Assembly (NCBI GenBank): GCA_032622095.1
Contig: CP136064.1
Span: 127,215,605-127,279,604, forward strand
DNA length: 64,000 nt
Origin: Siphonodentalium dalli
Lineage: Eukaryota; Mollusca; Scaphopoda; Gadilida; Siphonodentaliidae
Direction: 5' to 3'
Numbering within the stretch: position 1 is the stretch's first letter; each line of letters opens with the position of its first letter. A model generated the notes under the pieces. It searched no databases. It saw only the letters and a program-made list of their open reading frames with translations, and was not told the origin of the DNA. Positions 55,906 to 64,000 of the stretch are shown piece by piece. A program made the position numbers and the translations under genes.

Positions 55906-56520
55906 GCGTGAGTGTCATTGTCAATACATAGCCCACGCTGCCCAGCTAATATTTCAATTTAGATATTGACTCAGACAAATTTGTCATTCTTGCAATTAAC
56001 TCAGAAGCGATAAATGAAATAATCATTAATCATCCCATTACTGCAAACTCAAAGAAGGTACCACACGAGTTTCACTGATGTAAATTCCCTTTGAAATACT
56101 GTCGTTATCGTGGTAGCTGGACTGTTTAATGCAAGGTTTATTCAAGAATAGTCTAACTGCCCTGTGAAATCAGCAACGCCGAAGCCATTTGCTGAAGCAA
56201 ACTGGGCCACAGCAATGGGTTGCCAAAGTCAAACAATCTGAATTACCAGGGCTGCAATTGTCATACATCTATTTGCATACTTGCTTCAAGCACTGAAAGA
56301 TCGCGAAACTTAAAATATTATCAGTACCAAATTATATTCTTTTAAAATAATCTGTCTATTATTGTATATCCGAAAGTTATAAGCAATGGCATGCGGAAAT
56401 GGCAAAACTGGGTACAATAATTTACAGATGACTTGTCTAAATACACAATGTAATAAAAGTTGCCTAAATCTTTTAGTCTCTGGTGCTGAGACATTCACCT
56501 GCTATGAAATACATTATTAA
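55906..56520. other. Unassigned DNA
   Basis: No recognisable coding or repeat structure. The minus frame at 56310-56498 has no domain. Confidence 0.45.
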
Positions 56521-56529
56521 GGAACAGTT

Positions 56530-57297
56530 CTTAAGATTGAGTTTGAATATGGGTTTGATCCGACTATTTTTAACTGAGTTATGGCCCTTTTTCGAAAAAA
56601 TATTCAATCTTAAAAAAAAAAAATACAACTAATTTAGATTGAATTCCTTGTTCAATTTAACAAAAAACAAAAAAATAAAAAAAACAAAAAAATATTTATA
56701 AAATATTTTTTGTTTAATAAATAATTAAAAAACATTTTTTTTTAAAGTTAACAAAATTTGAAAAACTAACAACATTATAACTCTGGCAAGGGTACCCTGA
56801 GTCACCACACCAAATTTTTTTTAAATTGGTCCAAAATCTTGTGATATGTACTGGTAAATTTGTTTGGAGCGACATTAAACCCAATTCCATCCCATGCTAT
56901 TGGACTACTTAGCTATTCATAAGGCTATATTATTTTCTGATGTCTCTTCTGCCAATGTGCAGTTGTGAGGTGTCTTATCTTGATACATTATCATTGTAAA
57001 CTTAAATTGGACTCTCTTAACCCAAGTATTCCATGTCCAGGTCACATTTTCACATTTAACCCAAGGCTGTGGTGCAGCATTACAGGTCCTGTACCAGTGC
57101 ATTCACTTATATAAATGCGAGTGACCCATAAATTCCAATAATTTGTGTATAAAAAATGTACATATGTCTATAATAGTACATAACAGTATACTCTATAATT
57201 CAACATCAAAACTCTCATTTATGATTCCAATCATAGTAATTTACTATCGCCAAGGGATGGGTTAACATCTGCCGATCGTGATCGCCTCTCGTTATAT
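56530..57297 (+). repeat. Upstream copy of the sequence preceding exon 3
   Basis: 57060-57297 parallels 61997-62236: GTCTATAATAGTACATAACA (57169 and 62101), CATAGTAATTTACTATCG (57232 and 62168) and AAGGGATGGGTTAACATCTGCC. Weaker similarity extends upstream (GAAAAACTAACAACATTATA at 56759 versus 61846). The match stops where the exon 3 polypyrimidine tract begins. 56575-56760 is an A/T-rich run with poly-A pieces. Confidence 0.82.
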
Positions 57298-57369
57298 GCC
57301 TGTTGAAAAACAGATGTATACTGTAATCAGTCCGTACGTACGTCTAGTGAATTGTCCACAACATTTTTG

Positions 57370-57780
57370 GTTTCCTGGTGATAACTTAAGTAATTTAATT
57401 TTTCTATCATCAAGTTCGATCATGGGGTCCTCCTGATAAATTTTTCTTCGATATGGCCCTTGTTGGCCAAATTTATGGTATCTGGATGACAACTTTGGTA
57501 TTCATTTTCGATCGCATTGGTATGTAGTAGTTTAATCATAAGAAAACACAGGTGTAGTTCGAATATGGGGTCGGTCTGACAAATTTTGTTTCAGTTATAG
57601 CCCTTATTGGACTCAGAATAATGCAAAATGTTTGGATTCCAGATGAAAACCTTTAGTATTCGTTTTTCTATTGACAAAAAACTAAGTTTGTGGATCAGTC
57701 ACAAGAAAACACAGATCATGTTCGAATATTGGGTCGTTCTGACAAACTTTACCTGAGTAATAGCCCTTTTTAGCTCAACT
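57370..57780. repeat. ~160-bp degenerate tandem repeat (GTTCGAATATGGGGTCGG)
   Basis: Units marked by GTTCGA(A)TA/CATGGGGTC, CTGACAAATTTT and TAGCCCTT start near 57415, 57557 and 57720; related phrases recur at 56547, 58861, 59018 and 61776 (GGGTCTGGTCTGACCATTTC). Non-coding. Confidence 0.75.
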
Positions 57781-57799
57781 TTTACTTTGTAAAGTTTGA

Positions 57800-58560
57800 G
57801 CTATTGCCATGGCTTGGAATCCGTCGTCTGTGTGTGTGTGTGTGCGTCTGTCAACAATTTCCTTTAGCACGGGCTACATTGGTTGGATCATTACAATATT
57901 TGTCATAGCTGTTGACATGTAGATGGGAACAAGTAATTTTGGGGCCATTCGTCAAAAAAAACATGGTCACCAGTGGTCATCTTTGATTTCAAAAGTCAAT
58001 CCATTAGCATGTAGATGGGAACGATTCATTTTGGATTTTACTCTTTGTGTGACTACATCCTTGGGCACTGGCTACAAGTCATATCTTTGGTTGGATCATT
58101 ATGAAATTTGTCATGGATGTTGACATTGACATGTAGATGGGAACGAGTCATTTGGGTTCATTCGGCAAAAACAAATGGTACCTGCAGCCATCTTGGATTT
58201 CAAAATTCAATCCATTAACACGGGCTACAGGTCGTACTATTCGTCTGATCATCATGAAATTTGTCATGGATGCTAACATTGACATGTCGATGGGAACGAG
58301 TCCTCTTGGGGTCATTTGGCCATAAAACATGGCCGCTGGCAGCCATCTTGGATTTTACTATTTGCATGACTAAATCTTTTGGCACGGGCTACAGGTCGTA
58401 CCTTTTGTTAGATCATCATGAAATTTGTCATGGATGCTAACATTGACATGTAGATGGGAACGAGTCATTTTGGGGTCATTTGGCCATAAAACATTGTCGC
58501 TGGCAGCCATCTTGGATTTTACTCTTTGCATGTCTAAATAATCACTCCATTGACTGTAAC
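57800..58560. repeat. ~155-165-bp tandem repeat (GACATGTAGATGGGAACGAG)
   Basis: GACATGTAGATGGGAAC and variants at 57914, 58128, 58281 and 58445, with TGAAATTTGTCATGGATG, GGCAGCCATCTTGGATTTTA and GGCACGGGCTACAGGTCGTA phrases. A (TG)n at 57828-57844 heads the array. A diverged unit recurs at 62590-62765. I associate this with molluscan intronic repeats (memory). Confidence 0.88.
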
Positions 58561-59079
58561 ACATGAAATTATTCCTGTTTCCAAGTTGAGCTACAGTGTC
58601 ATTGACACTTTCATTAGATCAACTTGACAAAGTCAAGTTTTAGCTATTGCCATAGGATGGTGTCATTGACACTTTCATTTCCAAATTCTGTTAAAAAACA
58701 TGGCTGCCGGCGATCTCGGAATGATGTATGTTTTTTGTACCCTAAAAAATAATTTCTGGGCAATATAGAAGTGTGTTGCATCAATTCGTCTAAAAATTTG
58801 TTCTCTGGATGATAACTTGAATATTATTTGACAGAATTTTATGAAACTGCTTATGTGTTGTTCGATGTTGGGTCTGGTACAACCATTTCTGATGGAGTTA
58901 CATCCCTTTTCGACCTTGAATTTGCTAATTACATTGTTGCCCGGGTGATAACATGACTAGTTTTGACCGAATTTCCTGAAACTTGGTTTGTGGCTTTCGT
59001 ATGAGAAAGTCCCAGTCAAATTCGAAGCTAGTATCTGTCTGACCATTTCTGATGGAGTTATGCATCCCTTTTAGCTCAC

Positions 59080-59330
59080 CTGAGACGAAGTCTCCGGTGG
59101 AGCTATAGTCATCACTCCTCGTCCGTCGTCCGTCAGTCCGTCTGTCCGACGTCCGTCAACAATCATCTTCTTCTCCAGTATCATAAGGCCAAATGAGTTC
59201 ATATTTGGTGTGGATGTTCCCTGCTTGACTCAGACTCAGATTTGTTAAAATAAGGTCACTGAGTCAAATAGTTGCGAAGCTAGGGCCATAACTCTTTCCT
59301 GCCATAGTAATTCTTAAAACAACTTCTTTT
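59080..59330 (+). repeat. AGCTCACCTGAG interspersed repeat
   Basis: TTTTAGCTCACCTGAGACGA followed by GGTGGAGCTATAGTCATC and a CCGTC-rich stretch (CGTCCGTCAGTCCGTCTG). I recognise this pattern from memory in many mollusc sequences. Diverged pieces follow at 60370-61140 (CATCAGGCCTATTTAGCTT at 59337, 60539 and similar). Confidence 0.72.
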
Positions 59331-59817
59331 CAAGAACCATCAGGCCTATTTAGCTTATATTTGGTATGGAAGGTCAGTGTGTCAAATAGGGGCCGTGTCA
59401 GGAACATAACTTTAAAAAAAACAAAAAATTTAATTTTTTTTTTAAATATTGTTAAATTTAAATCCTTGCTCAATTCAAAAAACAAATCACAATTCAAAAT
59501 GAACCAATACAAAAATATTTTTTTCATTTTAACCCCTGATTTTTTTTGACACAAAACACCCCATTCCACCCCTTTCCCTCATCACCCCTCTACACCCCTG
59601 TCCCCACTACCACCCCCCCCCCCCCCCCCAATCTGCGCCGCCCTGCACCCACTGCAGTCAAGAAAAAATTAATTAGAAAAACTGACACCTTGTAACATCC
59701 ATAAAGTATGGTATTAGCCCCAGACAGAAAGAGTTAATAACAGTCATCAATTCAGATGTTATCTAGCTGGCTGACAGGTAGGTGTAAACAGTCATGCTAA
59801 CATATCATCAAAACAAA
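59331..59817. other. A/T-rich and C-rich low-complexity DNA
   Basis: 59410-59560 holds T/A runs similar to 56580-56760 and encodes nothing. 59570-59640 is a C-rich stretch with a 17-bp C run at 59613-59629. Confidence 0.6.
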
Positions 59818-60226
59818 ATGCTGTATGTCTGACATTTGCAGAATGAGGTCCCCAGAGGGTGAATTTAGTGATGCTACTCTGCACAGTAGGCTAGCATCAC
59901 CAAATACACTCTCCAGGGACCTCATTCTGCTTAGGCCTCATCTTCAGGGAAGTATACAGGTCTTAAATTGACATTTCTACTTACTTTTTCCCTTCTGTTC
60001 AGTTTCTATATTCCCTAATTTGCTGTCAGAAGATAAAATTGATAATTGAAGTGCCCAATGGGTGCACACTTCAATCTGTTCCTATGTCTCCCATGGCAGT
60101 TGAGGCCTAAGCATAATGAGATCCACAGAGGGTGAATTTGGTGATGCTAGCCCACCTTACAGGATTGCAGCACTAAATTCACCCTTTAGTGACCTCATTC
60201 TGCAAAAGTCAGACACTATATTCAGG
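59818..60226. mobile_element. Foldback MITE (copy 2)
   Basis: Same plan as 14239-14677: GTCTGACATTTGCAGAATGA start, GTCAGACAC near the end, and two palindromic blocks (59840-59930, 60108-60202) with CCACAGAGGGTGAATTTGGT and inverse. The copies are clearly diverged. Confidence 0.82.
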
Positions 60227-60269
60227 CTTGGCTGTTCCACTATTATATTCTTAACCACCACCTATCCAG

Positions 60270-61150
60270 TTGTACTCATTATACCCTGATTTGCAAAGAA
60301 AACTTGGGGGGGGGGTATATTGGATTGAATTTGTCTGTCAGTATGTCCTCCCGTCCATCCCTCTGTTGGGATGTTTCCATCCGTCCATCAATTTTGTTCT
60401 TCTCCACATACATATTAAAGACCGAAATGGTTTATATATTTTGACTCACATTCAGATTTGTTCAAATGAGTTCATCAGGTCATATAGGTGAGAAGCCAGG
60501 GCCATAACTCTTTCCCTCCATAGTAATTCTTCAGAAACCATCAGGCCTATTTAGCTTTTGGTATGGAGGGTCCTTTGGTGAGTGGGGTTCAGATTTGTAC
60601 ACGTGAGGTCATTTTTAGGAAACTTTTGAGGAAAATCAGTTTTCTTCAACTCTTAAAATCTACCGTTTGAAATTTCTAGGTGAATAGATCTCATAGATGG
60701 GGATTCACATTTGTTCAAATAAGGGCAGAGATAAGAGATTTAACTCTCAACCACCCACCCTACCTGTATGAATGCTGTTTGATACTGGTATAATAATATA
60801 TAGATTCCTATTGATTTCTAAGCTGCCTGAGTGGAGGCAATGAGGCTGTAGATTTGATTTTTCAACCAGTAACAGTCCACATTTTCCTACTTCGGGTTAA
60901 ACTGTTCGACCGAAATCGCCACAAATGTTAACAGGTCTATTTTGCTGATATTTAGTATGAAGGGTTCTTTGGTGTCTGGTATTGAAATTTATTCAGATGT
61001 GGTCACCAGGTTAAATAGGGTGGGACCAGGGACATAACTGTATGTCTCTATAGTCATTCTTAAATTGTCTTCTCAAGAGAGGTTGGACTATTTAGCTTAC
61101 ATATAGTATGGATGATCCTTTAGTGACTGATATTCAGATTTGTTAACATC
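60270..61150. repeat. Degenerate molluscan-type repeat blocks
   Basis: Recurring phrases CATCAGGCCTATTTAGCTT, GGTATGGAGGGTCCTTTGGTG and TTCAGATTTGTTCAAAT(G/A)AGG recur at roughly 250-500-bp intervals (60365-60480, 60540-60610, 60700, 60930-61020, 61080-61150) and at 59200-59290. No ORF is supported. Confidence 0.6.
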
Positions 61151-61471
61151 AGGTCAACCTGTTAAGAAATGACGGGGGCTATGGGGAGTTAACAATTTTG
61201 TGTTTAAAAAATCATTGAAATACCAAATTCATTAAAACATCTTCCTTGGAACTACCTAACTGATTAATCTGACATACATGTATGGTGTTTTGGGTCCATG
61301 GATAAATGGGCTTCAAACATGTCTACATGGTTTTATAAAAAGGTGCTTGTGAGATTGGAAATTTCCAAAAATTGAGAAAGTTTGAGATGTCGGTTGTGAA
61401 ATTCCAACCCAAGACTTGGGAGTCTGGAGCCCGGTCGGGAGGGGACTTGTTGAGCTGGAGGAGGGGGGTGA

Positions 61472-61541
61472 TCAGTAGTGAACAGTGGGCAATTTCATGG
61501 TGGATATTCACCTTGAAATTACCCACTGTACACTACTGAAG
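61472..61541. repeat. 70-bp imperfect hairpin
   Basis: CAGTAGTGAACAGTGGGCAA faces its near-complement TACCCACTGTACACTACTG across GGTGGATATTCACC. Likely a short foldback repeat. Confidence 0.72.
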
Positions 61542-61739
61542 CCTCTCTAGCCACATATCGTGTTTAGATCTACTTTTTTCAAAGTGCTTATGAAAAGTTC
61601 TGACTATTGTGGTCTCCAGAGTCCCAGTCTCATCAGTCTTTGCAGTCTGGTGAGCGACCCCACAGTCTTTGACTGTCTTGTTACTTAGATTTGCTGGTTA
61701 TTTTGATGTCCGGATGATAACATGAATATTATTTTTATG

Positions 61740-62240
61740 AAAATTGTTTGATGGCCTTCATGTTAGAAAGTCCCAATCAAGTTTGAAATTGGGTCTGGTC
61801 TGACCATTTCTGATGGTGTTAAAAATGTTTAAATTTTTTTAAAGAAACTAACATCATTATAATTTATGGTCTGTAGGAAGGCTCTTGAAAATTGTTTCGT
61901 CTATGAAATGACGTTTATATCAATCTTGTTGTTATATCGTTGAATTATCAGCAGTGCCATGCTTCTTTAAATTTGTTGCTTCCTTTTCATGACTGGAGCT
62001 GTGGTGGTGCGGCATCACATATCCTGTGCTAGTGCATTCTCTTATGCGAGTCTCCCTATTTGACCCATTAATTATAATAATTTGTTTTATTATTTACATT
62101 TGTCTATAATAGTACATAACAGTATTCTCTATAATTCAACAACATAATTCTAAATTAGGATTCTGATCATAGTAATTTACTATCGTCAAGGGATGGGTTA
62201 AACATCTGCCGATCATGATCGGCCTCTCTTTCTTTTTTTT
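61740..62240 (+). repeat. Downstream copy of the duplicated intronic segment
   Basis: Partner of 56530-57297. It runs up to the polypyrimidine tract of exon 3, so any branch-point sequence used for exon 3 would lie inside it. Confidence 0.78.
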
Positions 62241-62242
62241 AG

Positions 62243-62436
62243 GAATTGTTGTATGCCAGGCAGGATGTATTTTGGCCGATCTCGAGTCATGTGCATCAGA
62301 ACATAACCTGACTATTCCACTGGATCTGGGTGCTAAAGGAAGTTGTCACATTGGTGGAAACATGGCTACAAATGCTGGTGGACTGCGGCTCCTCAGATAT
62401 GGTTCTTTACATGGAAATGTTCTCGGGTTAGAAGTG
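62243..62436 (+). CDS. D2HGDH: D-2-hydroxyglutarate dehydrogenase, exon 3
   Basis: 194 bp between TTTTTTTTAG and the donor GTG|GTATGG. It completes a Gly codon from exon 2 and adds 64 codons, ending in phase 0. It encodes [20 protein letters not shown], then [20 protein letters not shown] and [23 protein letters not shown]: the second part of the FAD-binding PCMH domain, with the highly conserved [11 protein letters not shown] and NAGG motifs that line the flavin. No stops or shifts. The next family residues (VLADGT...) are not found before 64000, so exon 4 and the catalytic C-terminal domain, which binds substrate and metal, lie outside the window. The frame starting at 62215 upstream of the acceptor is intron. 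Confidence 0.96.
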
Positions 62437-64000
62437 GTATGGATTTTCTTATCTGTCTCTATAATGGGATTAGATTTAACTATATAAAATTCTATGATCT
62501 AATGCCCATTATTCTGTAGGTGTTAAGCAGTAGTCTTAAGTGGTCAATCCTGTCAAAAACAACAAAAGAATGGCACTTAAAGACCAAATTTATGGGTGTC
62601 TGTGGGTCCGTCAACAATATCCTTAGGCTCACCCTACAGGCTGCATCCCTCATCCGATCATCACCAAACTTCAACTAGATGAGATCTATCAAATTTGAAA
62701 AAATTTCGATGAAAAACATGGGGGCCAGTAGCCATCTTGTATTTTACTCTTTGCATGACTAAAGGTTAATTCCACATTAAGGTTCCACTCACGTCAATTT
62801 TCAGTTTTTGTGTGGCCATTCTTAAATTGGTGTTAGTTAAATTGTCACATTGTCAGCTTTCTGAGACTGATTTCGATTTTTTTAACACCACTTAGTTTTC
62901 GTTTTATGATTTCTCAAAGTGTTTGAATATTGAATTATGTTTTTGGGGCGTATTGGGTGTAATTTTCTTGTAATATTATTCTGAACATAACTGGTGTAAA
63001 TGATAATGAAAAACACTGTAAGATGCATGTCATATGGTCAATTTGATTAACTCAATCATTTCTATAGGCATTCTCATGCTAATTGATTATTTTTTTAATT
63101 TATATAATAATATTTTTTCGTGTAACCTCTGTCACGAAATTGGTATATATGTTTTTACTTGAAGAGATGTGAAATGTTTTATTGAGACCATGTCATATTT
63201 TTATCTTCTAGTCAGGGGTAGAAACAAGAAGCAAAATATACTTGGTCCTTCCTTACAAAGAAAGTTCAGATAAAGAGACTCAAAATCTGTAACCTCTGTC
63301 ACAAAAATAGTGAAAAATGTCCTGAACCAAAATAAATTTACAATTCAGCAGACTCAATCACAAAAACTTTATAGATGGCCAGATTCGATGTACAAAACAG
63401 TGAAAAGTGCTTGTCATAAAATGGTGGATACTAATACATACATGTACCACCAACTCATCCACCCCCCCCCCCCCCCCCCCCACATTACATTCCAGATATC
63501 ACTCGGCATGGCAAGTGAAATGGATTACACAGCTTATATAGTTAATTAGTAAATATATGACTCAAAGAACATTTGGAATAACAAGCTTCAACATTTGAGA
63601 ATTTCCTGACACTATCAAGCATTAAACAGCAAAGTTGACACCAGACCTCATACCAGCATGATATATCATGTATGAGTTTGATGGAATTCATATATCCAAG
63701 GATGCATGTACATTAAGTTGACATCGGTACGATGCATTCAATCTGAATACTTGGGCTCAATGGGTCGGATTAAGAGATTCCTGAATTTTCACAGATCGAT
63801 ACTTGAGTAAAGACCCCCCTCCCATCATACAGTGACATCCCGCATATCAGTTTGATGGAAAGGACCCTGTCATGATCAACAGTCGAGGGCTGTATACAGG
63901 GTTGAAGTGGAGTAAAAAATTTACATGAACCTACCAAATATGTATTATGTGTTCTTTTTTAATTGAAGTTGAGGAAATTAAATTGATTCTGTTTGTTGAA
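62437..64000 (+). other. D2HGDH intron 3, 5' part
   Basis: Starts GTATGG. It contains a diverged copy of the 58.1-kb repeat unit (62590-62765, GGCCAGTAGCCATCTTG), the phrase GTAACCTCTGTCAC twice (63122 and 63290), and a C run at 63462-63481. No exon is recognised before the window ends. Confidence 0.75.

Larger units (their letters stand above)
51632..62242 (+). other. D2HGDH intron 2 (10.6 kb)
   Basis: Phase 1, GTTGGT to a 13-pyrimidine tract and TTTTTTTTAG. It is filled with inverted-repeat elements (51.7-55.9 kb), AT-rich DNA, and molluscan-style tandem repeats (57.3-61.2 kb). I found no missed exon: the exon 2 and exon 3 proteins join without a gap relative to the family. Confidence 0.85.

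Noticed and set aside
1-64000. Prokaryotic or phage origin
   Set aside because: Spliced exons, LINEs, Gypsy elements, microsatellites and lack of dense ORFs are all eukaryotic.

Overview
The window is eukaryotic nuclear DNA, AT-rich and dominated by transposable elements, with one recognisable host gene. It contains spliced exons with GT/AG boundaries, LINE and LTR retrotransposon remains, TTAA-flanked MITEs, microsatellites and many minisatellites, and no bacterial-type operons. Several repeat styles, from memory, are typical of mollusc genomes: 'AGCTCACCTGAG' repeats near 59080, 'TGACCTTGACCTTCAAAATGGTC' style arrays at 45.0-45.7 kb, and tandem repeats headed by a GTCT/GTCC microsatellite. 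A lophotrochozoan, probably a mollusc, is my best guess, but no database search supports it.

Layout. 0.6-2.5 kb: (AT)n microsatellite and microsatellite-headed tandem repeats. 2.6-6.2 kb: a retrotransposon ORF1 fragment whose 3' end has become the unit of a tandem array. 6.5-11.7 kb: a very young, apparently non-coding LTR element on the minus strand, with 466-bp LTRs that differ at one position. 11.7-23.4 kb: a CR1/L2-type LINE on the plus strand, split by three insertions: a 114-bp piece, a 7.1-kb element with ~0.8-kb terminal inverted repeats, and a TTAA MITE. Coding frame matches again when each insert plus one target-site copy is discounted. 25-30 kb: MITEs and unassigned DNA. 29.7-36.7 kb: two more LINE remnants, the minus-strand one split by a TTAA insertion and by a complete but decayed 4.15-kb Ty3/Gypsy element (32081-36229, TSD ATACA). 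37-47 kb: tandem repeats, MITEs, foldback elements and LINE relics.

47.5 kb to the right edge: the 5' part of D2HGDH, encoding mitochondrial D-2-hydroxyglutarate dehydrogenase, on the plus strand. Three exons (47511-47781, 51434-51631, 62243-62436) join with compatible phases and cover the N-terminus and the first part of the FAD-binding domain; the rest lies beyond the window. Its introns are loaded with elements: a 2.06-kb Harbinger-like element starts 58 bp after exon 1, intron 2 (10.6 kb) holds nested inverted-repeat elements and tandem repeats, and the sequence next to the exon 3 acceptor is duplicated 4.9 kb upstream.

I found no convincing new multi-gene system. The most informative material is the nested insertion record, the long-TIR element of unknown superfamily, the several MITE families sharing TTAA targets and AGG-type ends, and the tandem array born from a LINE ORF1 3' end.
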